From Alisma plantago-aquatica (Eukaryota; Streptophyta; Magnoliopsida; Alismatales; Alismataceae), in contig OY856410.1 of assembly GCA_963693085.1 (NCBI GenBank), forward strand, positions 1,328,727,304 through 1,328,791,303: a DNA stretch of 64,000 nucleotides. Direction: 5' to 3'. Numbering within the stretch: the stretch's first letter is position 1; every line of letters starts with the position of its first letter. Positions 20,372 through 33,299 of this stretch are shown one piece after another. Below the pieces are notes generated by a model. That model saw only the letters and a program-made list of their open reading frames with translations, was not told where the DNA came from and ran no database searches. Made by a program: the position numbers and the translations under genes.

Positions 20372-22102
20372 TGATGCGGATATTATCACACTACAAATTT
20401 ACTAGGATTGGAATTCCTAGAGTTTATCAAAACAAATGTGCAATAATTACCACCCATAAGATGATGAGTCTTATCACAGTATAGTTACAGATCGAACCCA
20501 AAGGACAACATTTTTAAGAATTGATTGATCGATTAATTGAATCAAGAAAAGTACTTATCACGAAAGGTAGATTTTGGTTGATTACAACTAACGTGCAAGA
20601 ATAAAAAAATTGAAATAAAATATAAGATTATCAGATAGAGGGATACACTAGGATGAGTAAGTTTCACCACCACTACGTACGATTATTCTCTCACTGCATC
20701 GCATACACATATAAACAAAATCACAGAGGCCATGTAAATCACCCTTTCAGTGTTAGTATTATGCATGGACAGATATCCCTCTAGGCTCACTGTCGCGTAA
20801 CCCAAAGATAATGTATATGTTTCCCCAGAAAACATCTATCCGACATCTCATCAAGAGTATAACAAAAACCACTTGATATCCTAGATCTTGGGTTTGAAGT
20901 TCTCCGCACCGGAGATCATAACAAACATGTAAACATGCTGCCCAAATAAGAACACAAGAAATAGAATGATTGATTTAATATGAAAAGGGTTCATACATGC
21001 AATAAAAGAACAAAAGCAAATAGTGGGGATACTCATCATATCCTAGTGTAAGGAACTAGTACAACTCATAGTGAGATAAGAATAAGCAACAAGAAAAAGG
21101 AAAGAGATAGCCAACATCTCAGCAAATAGAAGAGAGATAGCAATGGAGTCACTAGGACTATCGTTGGGTGACCCTTCTTCTTTTTCATCCTCCTTGCTTG
21201 CCCTAATCCACTGATAAGGAAAAAGTAGGTGAACAGATGTGGAGGTGGAGGATCTATTGACCTTCCTCTGTCGAGGATAGGAATTTGGGCCTTGGCAAAG
21301 TAGTGGAGTGGCAACCTTTCATCCTAGAGAAAGTGGTCCTTTGAACTGATGCCCTGGGGTATATTTATAGGGTTTGGGGTTGTCAACCTCTTGTGTTCAT
21401 TATTGGTGTCGACCTCTTGTTGTTGATTGATTGTTGTGCCGACCCTAAGGGTCGACAGCATTGTCGGTCATGACTTTTGAACTTCCTATTATCTTCTTGG
21501 AGGTCGATGGGACTATCGACCTTTTGGGTCGACAAGTGTGTCAGTTGAAATTGTGGTTGTTGATGAGAGCATCGACAATGCTGTGTTGAGGACCTAAGTT
21601 CTTGTTGGTAGTTGGTCGGTGTTGTGTCGAGCAAGGGGATCAACATTGATGGATCTATCAAACATGATTATCAGTGAGTCTGAGTGTTGTTCCTCTTGGG
21701 TGTCAACTAAGGAGGTCGATAAAGCTATCGAGCGTTCACTGTCAAGTAGGGAGGTCGACAAGGTTCTCGACCTCTTGTATGTTTTGGTTTCTTTGTCAAT
21801 TTTTAATGTCAATTGGCATGTCGATCGACAAGTTAAATTTGGTCTTGGATGAAATTTTTGTGTATCTATCTGCCTTCTGTAAGTGCTCAAAATATAATTT
21901 TCTAAACCCCCTAGGCAAACTTGCTGTAGAGTGATAGAATTCTAAACCTACAAAAGGGAGTTAAAAAGAGTATCAAATTCCCACAAATTATCATAAAAAC
22001 CTAAGTAGATCAAAACAAGGCTATTCTAATGAAACCTTGGCTATATGAATGCTAAACTAGGCTGAAAATGCATCTAAAACTAGGATGAATATGCATTCAT
22101 CA
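20372..22102. mobile_element. Solo-LTR-like element inserted in the LINE
   Basis: The ends are TGATG...CATCA, as in plant Ty3/gypsy LTRs. The 5-bp flanks are GTTAC (20367-20371) and GTCAC (22103-22107), with one mismatch. Removing the element and one flank restores the LINE reading ETHGNPSYMIF in a single frame, which supports the boundaries. No gag or pol is inside. The interior has many GTCGA-containing short motifs (21410-21830). In the reverse direction the start TGATGAATGCATATTC looks like a typical plant LTR start. Confidence 0.78.
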
Positions 22103-22107
22103 GTCAC

Positions 22108-23040
22108 CATGAGTCTCCATCTGCCATTGTTCTCTGATGAAAGCTAGTAATGTTTCATGTCATCTCTATATCATATGCAACCAAAACCCATATCCATAGT
22201 GTGGATCCTTGGTTTGCTCCTTGGCCTTGAGCAGGAGAGGGAAATGGTTAGATTCCTTTGAGCTATATAGATGAGTAAGGCAAATAGCTTTATAGTTATC
22301 ATGCCACGAGTGGTTGCATAAAACTCTATCTTGGTGACACCAAATAGAGGGAATGTCACATTTTTTATCTATCCAAGTAAAAATGATGCCTTCAACATCT
22401 ATCTCTACAAGATTGAGATCCCTCACCCACTTGTTGAACATAGATATCAATCTCTAGCAAGGAGGAATACCCCCTCATTTCTCCTCTCTTCTAGAAACTA
22501 TGTTAAATCTCCACCCACTAGCCATCTCCCATTCCCTATCAGGCCTTCCACACCATTCAATTCCTCCCAAAGGTCTATGTGTTCCATCATCAAGAAACTC
22601 ACATACACTATGGATATGGATAGAGGTGGTCCATCATCGTAAGCAGTGAACCTCACAGTAACTTGTTGTTGTCTTTGGCAGATCACTTCTAGCTCCCAAT
22701 CGCTGTGAGAGAAAAGCCATATCTTAGCAATGTTCAAACCATTCGTTCACACCCAATCAGAACATGTGGTATGCAATGAGGTTGTAGCTTTGGAATCCCT
22801 TAGCATCGGTTCCAGAATGGCCACCAAACCCAGCTTGTGCTACTTCAGGAGCTTCCTTAGGTGGCATCTGATCTCATTGTTCCCCATGCATCTCGCGTTC
22901 TAGATAAGAACTAGATCCATAAAACCAAACTGAACTGACCCTAAGAAGGAAGAAACTGGGAAAACCTCTAAGAGTTGTGTCCCCTCCCTCCATCCCGAGT
23001 GCTATGGATACAAATCCTGTGGGCTCTGATCTCCAAACCA
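22108..23040 (-). mobile_element. LINE fragment: endonuclease part of ORF2, minus strand
   Basis: Minus-strand frames show NARCMGNNE (usual NxRGLG), then ILEP, then NGRWLVGGDLT (usual WLVGGDFN), then a frame ending KESNHFPLLL, where the catalytic SDH is SNH. These are the landmarks of the apurinic-type (EEP) endonuclease. Stops and the loss of catalytic residues show decay. The 5' boundary is covered by the LTR-like element starting at 23041. Confidence 0.85.
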
Positions 23041-26000
23041 TGACATAAACACGATTAAAACTTAGCGGAAGCGAATCGGTAATCAGCGGAAGACAAAATC
23101 ACGGGAAATTAAAACTTTTTGAGACAAGAGCTTGGATCCATAAAAGCTTCTTCCATAAAGAGAGATAAATTGTTTTACATCTCAGGATAATTACTTCTTG
23201 AGTAATTATATACATCAAGATACAAAATCTCAAGATCACATAACACAAGACTCCAAGACCTGAGAGTACATAGGACACATAGGACTAACTCTAACTACAC
23301 CACATGGCAGGATAATCTCCACCTGAGATTCTACTACTGCTCCTGGTGCTGCTGCTGCTGAGACTGGACACCTGTAGGCTGGTTCCTTCGTCTCCGACGT
23401 CCACCTAAAAAGTTGAAGTCTACGGGGTGAGACAATTTTACATAATTGTCCCAGCGAGAGTTATAACTCTCCGCTAGAGGCTTTAATATAACATCAAAGA
23501 ATATCTTAAGCAGTAAAGCCTTCAAAGTATTCAATAACAATTGCAGCTATAACAAGATCTCAGCATTTATGAGATATGAAGAAATATAAGCACTATTACA
23601 GTGTAACATCAATCAACTAACTTGGAGTTATTTCTAACAAGTATACTACATGGTTGATTATGTTTTACAAACAACATTATGCCCTGTGGAGATGAGGCAT
23701 ACCACTCATACTCCAACTGATCGCTGAGAAGTCACATCAGTATCATACATAGGTCATCAAGAGAGCCGGATTCTCATGACCTTCACCTTCCTCAGTAAGT
23801 AAGAGGATCACTTGTAGGACATCTCGTGTCTCTACTACTATAGCTCACCAGGGTAAACTGGTCCTTCGCTATTCTAGAGTCACAGTGGCGTTCTATACTC
23901 TCTTCGTCATCAGGAGATTTCATGTTTATCTCCACTGATACGGATATCTATATTTTCTTCGTCATCAGGAGGTTTCATGTTTACCTACCACTGATACGGT
24001 ATGGAATTATAGTGGAGGATGGATGGATTACACATCTACATCACTTTCCTACACTAGGATGTAAGGTTCTACACATCCATGTACCCCACATACTCAAAAG
24101 TATGTGCTCCAGGAGTTCCCTGAGGAAAACCTGTTTCACCATCACTTAATCTCTGACAATGATGGATCTATGATCAAGGCTCTACATTATACTTGATTAG
24201 TTAGGTACATTCAGTATTCTTTAACAACATACATTGTTCTTCAAACAATAATCAGTAGCATAACAGCTAAAATAGAAGAATACTAAATGTAACATGCCTG
24301 ACTCATATCATTCATAATTCCTCATCATACTCATCACAAGTCATCTCTAAAGAATGACCTTGATGGTATTCATGGCTCTCACATCCTATTATCATCATAG
24401 GATGCCATTGACAAGGCATCAAGTTACTTTTCTTATTCATAAGGCTAACAACATGCCTTCAATGAATATAACATCAACATCCATACCTGGATAAGATCAC
24501 CTTCATATCAGAACATGCATGGTTAATTCAACTGATAAAGGTAATACAAAATAAGGAATATACTTCCCTCTCTTGTTATAAGAGTTAAATCCTCTGATTC
24601 TCATCATTTGGAGTTTAATACTCATTTGCATGCCATTACCCTTGAATTAGGGTTTACTATTCACATTACATGTCATCACCCTTGAATTAGGGTTTACTAT
24701 TCATATTAAGATGAATTGAACTCATAACATCATCATGTATGAGTAACATCATCACTGATGCTCTCAGATTAGTTCAAGGTTCATCAATTATCATAATTAG
24801 GGTTTCTATGATCTCACACAGGTGAATCATACCCTAATTATGCTCACTCATGTGCTTTGGAGATGCTTTAATTGAGTTTCCACTTAAAAAGGGTACTTTC
24901 TCTCTCTAGAAGTACTTTCTCTCTCCTCATACTATTAGGTTGGATTGAGTCATCATAGGCTAACATAGTTAAAACATCATCATCATGTGATTAGGGTTTG
25001 ATCTGATCAAGGTATTACTCAATTTACCCTTTAGGGGTATTTTGGTAATTCACCCCATTGATCATCATCATGGTCAAAACCTTAGTCAATTAACCCCTTA
25101 ATATCCTAGTTTGTCATTAGGGTTCGATTAGGGCAACATTGAACCATTTATATCATCAATTGATTGAATGAAGTCAACCTTGAATCACATTGATCGATCT
25201 CAACCATCAATCTCCAATTGATTTGAGATCGTTTGAAAGTGTTGGCCGTTTAGCTAATTTTGACTTTCCAAGACCGTGAGGGTGTGTTGACCGTTTGCTC
25301 TATTTTGACCTCAGGACCGCGAGCCCTCATCTAAACCATTCCAAGACCGCGAGCCCTCCCAAACTACTTCAAGACCGCGAGCTCCCCTATTGGTGTGAAG
25401 ACCGCGAAGGCTAAGTAGATCGTTTGCTCACCTTGACCTCAGGACCGCGAGGCCCCTCGCAGTCTTGAGACCATGAGCCCCCTCTCGGTCTTGAGACCGT
25501 GAGCCCCCTCACGGTCTTGAGACCACGACCCCTCTCACGGTCTTGAGACCGCGAGGCTCACATGGTCTCAGCCGCTTGGACCTTCAACAAGATTCAAAGA
25601 TACAACCGATAATGTCAACCCATGTTGAAGCCCTCAAAAGGTCAGAGTTATGTTGACCACTTATGGATTGGGTCAATTAAGGTTATTCTTAACCAATTGG
25701 TCATTCAATTGACCCTCAATTGTTGACCAATTGGGGTTGAAATCGATTCAATTAGGGTCTATCAATGTTCACCCATCAACACTCATCAATGTGTATCAAC
25801 ACAAGGTTGAACCCTTCAATTGAGCTCCAATTGGGCCCAAACTTGGCCCAAACGGTCTTGAGGTCATGTGGGTGGACCCCACATGGTCTTGAGACTGTTT
25901 GCCCAAGATTTCATCAAAGTCTAATGTGATTTGATAAGGGTTGAACCATGATTGAGTCACAAAACAGAATTTTGATTAAATTGATAACTTATTTGCAATT

Positions 26001-28014
26001 GGGTCCTCAATTGGTCAAATTAGCTTAACCCTAGACCTTCAAATGGTCTTGGGTGATTGTCCTCTCGGTCTTGAGACCGTTTGGATGAGTTCCAAACGGT
26101 CTTGAGACCGTTTGCCCATCCAATTTTGGATTCTAGTGAAAATTCATCAAGGTTGAACAAATTGAGTTGATGATTATATCAATACTTTAATTGCAATGTA
26201 ATTTGGTGTAATTGTACCTTCAATTGGTCAACTAATCTTGACCCCAGACCTCCAAACGGTCATGGTTTATTGCCCTCTCGGTCTTGAGACCGTTTGGATG
26301 AGTTACAAACGGTCTTAAGACCGTTTAGGTCAATCAACCCTAAAAACCCTAATTATAGTATTATGATTCAGTACTGATTTCATCTAGGGTTAGCCCTAGT
26401 AATCACCCTTCATCTCTTAGCCCGTTTGGAATTAGACCATCAAACTTGGTGAGTTGTTAATTAACATTATTTTGAACAGTAATCTCATACGGTAAACGCC
26501 TGGTCAACGACCTTACACGGTCTTGAGACCGTTTTCCCAAAAAGGCAATTCAGACCGTTTGAAAATCAGGAATAAATTCAAATAAAGTTGTTACTTAAAA
26601 AGGTCATATCTCCCGATTCCCTTGGAGTTAGCCTCCCAAATTTTGAGGGTAATTATCCTATATAATTAGGAACAGATTTCTTATACGGTCCACGCTCGGT
26701 CAACGGGGACAAACGGTCTTGGAGACCGTTTTTCCTTGTCGCGGTCTAGAGACCGTTTGCTCACCTTGCGGTCTTGAGACCGAGAGAGAAAACTGGTGAG
26801 ACCATTTAAGGAAGTGAAAAGCGGTGGGTTTTTCTTGGAAATCACGCCTTCATCTCCTAGCTCAAGAACAGTACGAATATCCCATGGATTTGCTTGCAAA
26901 ATAGCAGGGAAAAGTAGGGAAACATGAAGAGCTATCATCTAACCGCATATAAGAGATGTACATAGTAAAGCATGGGTTTAGAGTTATAAAACCCACCTAA
27001 AGCTTGTTCCTTGAGCTCCAAGCTTTCAAGCTCCAAACTCTAATGGCATCCTTGAGTTCCCACAGGTTGTCCAAGGTGAAAACTCCAAGGAAGAACGAAA
27101 AGAGATGGCTAGAAAGGTAGGGTTTCAAGAGTTAGCCATGAAGTTGACCTTGAATTCGAGTTCTAACCATGGAACTGGGTAAGAAGAGGGATTCAAACCT
27201 ACCTTGCACCCTTGGTCGTTCCTCTTGAGCTCCAAGACAGTCCTTAGTCGGCCAAGCAAAAGGGAAAACAGTGATATGCACGAAGGAAAGGTTCCTTTGC
27301 TTGAGAGGTAAAGTGTATATATACTTGGGTGATGTTTCATTAAAGGCCCATAAGTTTCCCCATAATTCCAACTAAGTCCTTTATTCATTACTTGCTCGTC
27401 CCTTCCTCTTTATTCTAAGGACAAACCTTCTCTTAAGGTCTAGAACAAAGAAGGCAAAGAAGAGCAATCTAATACTAAGGTACATACATAAAAGGGATAT
27501 TGTACATATACCCTGATTATTCAATCACAAAGTATATTTCATAACTTGATAACTCAATTGAGGTGACTTCCTCATCATTTCTTCTCTAATGATGGTAATA
27601 GTTCTAAAAGATACATTAGATGATATGTTTTACAAATTGAATCCCTTAATTTGGGTAAATTGTATTTTATCCCAAATTAGGGTTTCAAGCACCGGGATTG
27701 CTTCCACAGCTGCACCTTGGTGCCCAAGCTTGGGAAATCCCTCAAACTTTGCCAAAAAGATTTCTCATGATGTCTCAACATCAGAGGAACATCTCATCAT
27801 GTGCAAATTGCAAGCTAACCCTTTCAACTGGGTAAATTGCATATAGGTCCCTGTATATCAAAATAATGCTACAACTTTAAATAAAAGGAGCAAATATTGA
27901 AATATATGTTTCTGAGAAACTTAATTACATGCTCAGAGTTAATCACAAAGATTTAATTACATATTTAGGCAAAACACCTATGGTTAACTCATAACCCAGG
28001 TCAGGGATGTTACA
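23041..28014 (-). mobile_element. ~5-kb LTR-like element (probable solo LTR, minus orientation)
   Basis: Read on the minus strand it begins TGTAACATCCCTGACC and ends TTTTAATCGTGTTTATGTCA, matching the TG...CA ends of large plant gypsy LTRs. No pol domain is visible, so it looks like a solo LTR. A clean 5-bp TSD is not seen (GGATT against TGGTT, minus strand), so the ends are provisional. A 68-codon frame at 23334-23540 (with CAG/Gln repeats) has no known match. The interior has many near-palindromic GGTCTTGAGACC motifs and a TATATATAC box near 27312. Confidence 0.6.
25230..26800. repeat. Scattered near-palindromic CGGTCTTGAGACCG motifs
   Basis: About 14 copies of CGGTCTTGAGACCG or close variants occur irregularly, for example near 25467, 25488, 25512, 25535, 26065, 26096, 26278, 26309, 26517, 26713, 26739 and 26768. 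The longest form, AAACGGTCTTGAGACCGTTT, is self-complementary except at its two central bases. Half-motifs (AGGACCGCGAG) fill the space from 25250 to 25460. Confidence 0.85.
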
Positions 28015-28120
28015 AATCCCATTCCCTCCCCATTCACCTTCTAGTAGAGTTGATCCTCCTTTGCCAGATAGGAAGATGACATCCCTCCAACCCGATGAGT
28101 CTTCACTATCATGGTTGTAT
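28015..28120 (-). other. Possible LINE ORF1-side remnant
   Basis: A minus-strand frame (SGWRDVIFLSGKGGS...) would join the LINE side at 22990-23040 if the LTR-like element were removed. The match to plant LINE ORF1 tails is weak, and this call rests mainly on position. Confidence 0.3.
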
Positions 28121-28274
28121 GACAAAGTGTTAGTTGACTCGTTCTTAAAGTCTCAGGCAGAATGGTCAAGATTGAGTACAAACTTGTTATGCAAATAACC
28201 ATGGTCATCTTTTGTGTACAAACTTTCTAGCAAATAACCATTATTGGTGTCGTCTTTTCCATTATAATGTAATG
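28121..28274. repeat. Direct repeat, copy 2 (partner at 11-162)
   Basis: Starts GACAAAGTGTTAGTTGACTC and ends CCATTATAATGT. It aligns along its length with 11-162 in the same orientation, with a few small indels. It marks the right edge of the LINE-based nest. Confidence 0.7.
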
Positions 28275-28920
28275 AGTAGAGAACACATGCTAAATTAGCC
28301 AAGTAAATGATCAATCAATCTTTTATCAAACCTATACAAAGAACCATGGTTGTGAAGCAAACCAACATTGTAAGACGGGACAGAATAATAAGCTAACAAA
28401 CCTAATAGTCACCAAAAGCTAAAATATAGCTAATAGTCTAATAGGTATGAAAAGCTAACAAAGAGCCGCGACATACCCTCTTTTTGATAGAAAGACAAGC
28501 ATGAAAGCACGTGCTAAGCACATGCATTATACATGTTCATGAACTACTCAAAATTACATATGTTAAAGAGTTATGTGTTCCATTGCTATGTATCTAAATA
28601 CATAAAACATCTATCCATAATGTACTATACAAAGATACAACCAATAGTTGTTTTCTTCATCTTGAATCTTCAAGAAATTTAGTTGTTGAAATGTTTTATA
28701 TTTTGCAAAAAATTATACTTGGTAGATCAAATGCATATTGGAAGGTTGAAATAGTCATTTCTTCATTATTCCATATTGTTCATCAACATTAGTAATGTGA
28801 GAATTTTGCAATCATACTATGATTGATGACATTTGAGATACATACCAGATGAGTGAACAACATTCGTATGTGTGGTTCACATGAAAAAAAGATCTTATGC
28901 TTATTTGCTAAATACATCAA
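28275..28920. other. AT-rich stretch without visible gene
   Basis: No conserved frame is seen on either strand. Being 3' of the helicase remnant in that gene's orientation, it may be Helitron 3' sequence. I could not find a convincing CTRR end with hairpin. Confidence 0.3.
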
Positions 28921-28923
28921 AGT

Positions 28924-29285
28924 CATCATGGAATGCATTTTCATATATTGTCATATCATTAAAATGCAACTTGTTAATGATAAGTATTGTATTAAAGAGA
29001 AATAGGTATATTTAAAAATATGTGATAAAAATACGATTATGTTATTGATACCAATATTTTACATGAAATTATATACCTTCTATTTAGATTAATCTGACAA
29101 CTATCTTCATGGAATTATATCTTCATATATTGTCATGTCATTAAAATGCAAATTTTCAACAATAACTACTATATAAAGGAGAAATGAGTATATTTAAAAA
29201 GATGTGATAAAGAGACCATTATGTTATTGATATCGATATCTTCCATGAAAATATATACCTTGTATTTAGATTATTCCAATAGAAG
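28924..29285. repeat. Two tandem ~182-bp units
   Basis: The unit with TTCATATATTGTCAT, TTAAAATGCAA, GTATATTTAAAAA and TATACCTT at 28924-29104 repeats at 29105-29285 with a period of ~182 bp and moderate divergence. Confidence 0.85.
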
Positions 29286-30136
29286 ATAGTATTTTAGTGT
29301 AGACTATATTTCTGATTATTGTCGTAGCTAAGTTTCCCATAGATGTTGGTTTAATGAGAAGCTTCAAATGTTCAGGTGAATTCACTCTAGATAGAGCAAC
29401 ATATAACTGACCATGAGAGAATACTGGTCGAGGCAAATATATTCCACTTTTTCTAGAGTTTGTCCTTGTTCTTTATTGATCATAATCGCAAAAAAAATTG
29501 GATTGGAAATTGTACTCTCTTAAATGAAAATGGTAACTTTTCATGGTCCTTTGGCATCAATGGAATTATGGGGATGAATACTCTTTGACCTTTCTTGTGT
29601 CCAACTACTATTTCAGCATCAATGATGTTTTGATTGAAACTCTTACAAATAAACCTTGTTCCATTACAAAGACATACAAAAGGATCAATATTTTTGAGTA
29701 ACATGATTGGACAATTCCTTTTGAGAACCAGCTTGTGAGGTTGAAGACCAGTAGGAGTCAAAGAATTTAAAAATTCATCTTCTTTGAATTGATTGGTTTT
29801 GTCAATAGCTGAGTCAAAACTGAAGTATTCTTTCTTTTCCCCATGAAATCTCTCAATCAAGAGATCATTTATTTCATAAATAAACTCATCTATTATAGTC
29901 AAAATTGCATGGTTTGTTAAATAACGCAACTTGTCTTCATCACATGAATGTTCTAGAAAAATAGAATGTATTAATTCAACTTTGGAAGATGTTTCATCAA
30001 TATATGGTATGACCATCTCCTTAGGAATTTCAATTTGATCAGAAACTATAGGCTCTTTCATCCCATTTTCAACTTGAAGAAAATACTTTCTAAATAATGA
30101 ATTTGATATAGTTCTCATATTTTCTTTGAGTTGCAA
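29270..30136 (-). pseudogene. Helitron-type (Pif1-like) helicase C-terminal remnant
   Basis: The 218-residue frame (30136-29480) shows LKENMR, then LTNHAILTIIDEFIYEIND, then EFLNSLTPTGLQPHKL, CPIMLLKNIDP and LCNGTRFI. These are the late motifs of the Helitron helicase. A frame change near 29480 leads into GIYLPRPVFSHGQLYVALSR (helicase motif VI), which is uninterrupted down to ~29280. The Rep nuclease and the helicase N-terminus are absent: the frame abuts the tandem array at ~30150. It is a truncated, frame-shifted remnant. Confidence 0.88.
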
Positions 30137-30149
30137 CTTTTGAGTATGT

Positions 30150-32477
30150 TACCATAGTTTTGACTTGACAAGAAATAATTTAGAAAAAAATTCATCACGT
30201 ATAATAAGTTCCCAATGTGTGAGTTTTGGTTGATAAAGATATCTTTTTTGGGATACATTCATAAGCATTCAGCAAACTATAGTATGCATGCGATGTTTAA
30301 GAATTAGTAGCAGGAAGTTTCTAGTCAGGGTGGATTAAAAATAGGAACCTTCTTGTAGAAGTGGTGTAGTATAAATAAACTTGGTGTCAAGAGAACATCA
30401 ACGTACTACGGCAAAAAATAGTTTATAAAAAAATGTCATCACATATGGTAAGCTCCCCAAGTGTGAGTTTTGGTTGAGAGAGATATCTTTTCTGGGATAC
30501 ATTCATAAGCATTCAGAAAACTATATTATACATGTTGAGATTAAGAATTAGTAGCAAGAAGTTTCTGGTCGCGGTGGATTCAAAAAATAGGAACCTAATT
30601 GTAGTAGTGGTGGAGTATAAATAAACTTAGTATTAAGGGCACGCCAATGTACTATGACAAGAAATAGTTTAGAAAAAAAATTCATCACGTATGTTAATTT
30701 CCCCAAGTGTAAGTTCTGGTTGATAGAAATATCTTTTTTGGGCTACAATCATAAGCATTCAGCAAACTATATTATACTTTGTTGTGTTTAAGAATTAGTA
30801 GCAGGAAGTTTCTAGTGGCAATTGATTAAAAATAGGAACCTTCTTGCAGTAGTGGTGGAGTATAAATAAACTTGATGTTAAGAGAACATCAATGTACTAT
30901 GACAAGAAATAGTTTAGCAAAAAAAATCATCACGTATGATAAGTTCCCCCAGTGTGAGTCCTTGTTGATAGAGATATCATTTCTGGGAAACAATCATGAA
31001 CATTAAGTAAACTATATTATACCTACTATTTTTAAGAAATAGTAGTAGTAAGTTTTTGGTCATGGTGGATTAAAAACCAGAACCTTCTTGCAGTAGTGGT
31101 GGAGTATAAATAAACTTGGTGTTAAGAGAACGTCAACATACTATGACAAGATATAGTTTAGAAAAAAAAATTAATCATATATGACAAGTTCCCCAAGTGT
31201 GAGTTCTGGTTGATAGAGATATCTTTTCTGGGATACAAACATAAGCATTCATCAAACTATATTATACCTGCTAAGAATTAGTAGCAGGAAGTTTTTGGTT
31301 GCAGTGGATTAAGAATAGGAACCTTCTTGCTACAGTGGTGGAGTATAAATAAACTTGGTGTTAAGAGAACGTCAATGTACTACGGCAAGAAATAGTTTAG
31401 AAAAAAAAATTCATCACATATGATAAGTTCCCCAAGTGTTAGTTATGGTTGATAGAGATATCTTTTTTGGGAAACAATCATAAGCATTCAAAAAACTATA
31501 TTATACATGTTGTGTTTAAGAATTAGTAGCAAGAAGTTTTTGGTCACGGTGGATTAAAAACATGAACCTTCTTACAGTAGTGGTGGAGTGTAAATAAACT
31601 TGGTGTTAAGAGAATGTTAACGTACTACAAAAAGAAATAGCTTAGAAAAAAAATTCATCACGTATGATAAGTTCCCCAACTATGAGTTCTGCTTAATTGA
31701 GATATCTTATCTGGGATACAATCATAAGCATTCAACAAACTACATTATACCTGCTGAGATTAAGAATTAGTAGCAGGAAGTTTATGGTCACGGTGGATTA
31801 AAAATATGAACCTTCTTGTAGTAGTAGTAGTGGAGTATATATAAACTTGGTGTTAAGAGACCGTCAACGTACTACAACAAGAAATAGTTTAGAAAAAACT
31901 TTATCACGTATGATAAGTTCCCCAAGTGTAAGTTTTCGTTGATAGAGATATATTTTCTGGGATACAATTGTAAGCATTCAACAAACTATATTATACATGT
32001 TGTGTTTAAGAATTAGTAGCATGAAGATTCAAGTCACGGTGGATTAAAAACAAGAACCTTGTTGCAGTAGTCGTGGAGTATAAATAAACTTGATGTTAAG
32101 AGAACATGAATGTACTACGACAAGAAATAGTTAAGAAAAAAAATTCATCATGTATGATAAATTCCACAAATGTGATTTCTGGTTGATAGAGATATCTTTT
32201 CTAGTATAGAATCATGAGCATTCAGCAAACTATATTATACCTGCTATATTTCAGAATTAGTAGCACGAAGTTTTTGGTCATGGTGGATTAAAAATAGGAA
32301 CCTTCTTGCAGTAGTGGTGGAGTATAAATAAACTTGGTGTTAAGAGAACGTCAACTTACTACAACAACAAATAGTTTAGAAAAAAATTTCATCACGTATG
32401 ATAAGTTCCCCAAGTGTGAGTTCTGGTTGATAGATATATCTTTTCTAGGATACAATCATAAGCATTCAGAAAACTAT
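30150..32477. repeat. Tandem array of ~240-246-bp units, left part
   Basis: About 9-10 units. Successive anchors (AAGCATTCAGCAAACTATA) at 30263, 30507 and 30753 give periods of 244 and 246. Each unit carries CATCACGTATGATAAGTTCC, GATAGAGATATCTTTTCTGG, AAGAATTAGTAGCAGGAAGT and GAGTATAAATAAACTTGG. Divergence is mainly point changes and indels in poly-A. The array is interrupted at 32477 by CACTA-C and continues in register at 42438. Confidence 0.97.
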
Positions 32478-32935
32478 CACTACTATAGAAATAGCTAATA
32501 ACGTCACATTTAGAGGCGTTGGTTGTATAAAAAACATTGATGCCTAAACCCTACAACGTCGACTGAAACACAAACTGACATCTATATGTGAAGACTGGTC
32601 AGACACGTGTATCTTTTTTTATTTAGCGTCGGTTGCTAAAAAAAATCGTTTCCTAAAATTGCCCGCCAAATCCAATTTTTCCAGTGCAAAAATATTACCT
32701 CCAAAATTTCAAATATGGCGTCGATTGTTTACCAAATAATCGATGACTAAAGATTTTTTGTGAGATAGAAATCGGCCCTATTTTTTTTGTCGGTTTTCTT
32801 ACAATAACTGACATCGATGTGTGTTCACACACTATCCTCGTAAAAACATTTACCCCTCTTTGGCATCGGTTTTTTATGGCAATCGACGACTATTGAACTT
32901 AGGTGTCGGTTTCTGAAATAACTAACGATGATGGT
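32478..32935 (+). repeat. CACTA-C 5' terminal and subterminal repeats
   Basis: GGCGTTGGTTG, GCGTCGGTTG, GGCATCGGTTT and GGTGTCGGTTT type motifs recur between ~32515 and 32920, some with complementary halves around an A/T spacer. They are more degenerate than in CACTA-B. Confidence 0.8.
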
Positions 32936-32984
32936 AAACTTAATAGCACCCACAAAACAGACTCTTCCCCATTCTCTGTTTCAT

Positions 32985-33290
32985 CATGATTTCACCAGTG
33001 TCGCTAGGTCTCTGGCGATTCTACTTGTCTGCCGCCGCCGCAAGGAGCTTGGTCGACCAGCCGCTCATCTGCCATCGCCGTCTGCCTCCGCCGCAAGGAG
33101 CTTCGTCGACCAGCTGCTCATCTGCCGCCGCCGCAAGGAGCTTGGTCGACCAGCCGCTCATCTGCCGCCGCCACTATCGCCTGCTCGTGTGCTCAATGCC
33201 ACCTTCTGCTCGTGTACTCAACGTCTCCACTACCTGCTCATGTGCTCAATGCCGCCAGACTGCTTCCCCTACTGCTAGAGGCAAGGAAAT
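32985..33290 (+). promoter_or_regulatory. GC-rich leader block of CACTA-C with a short repeat
   Basis: Three copies of CAAGGAGCTTSGTCGACCAG (33041, 33094, 33134) are followed by CTGCTCATCTGCC. The block is GC-rich in an AT-rich element and corresponds in position to the blocks in A, B and D. The short overlapping open frames are repeat-driven and not convincing proteins. Confidence 0.55.
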
Positions 33291-33299
33291 TGTGAATGA

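Noticed and set aside
27125..27388. 87- and 79-codon minus-strand frames
   Set aside because: Lie inside the LTR-like element, overlap one another and show no conserved domain.
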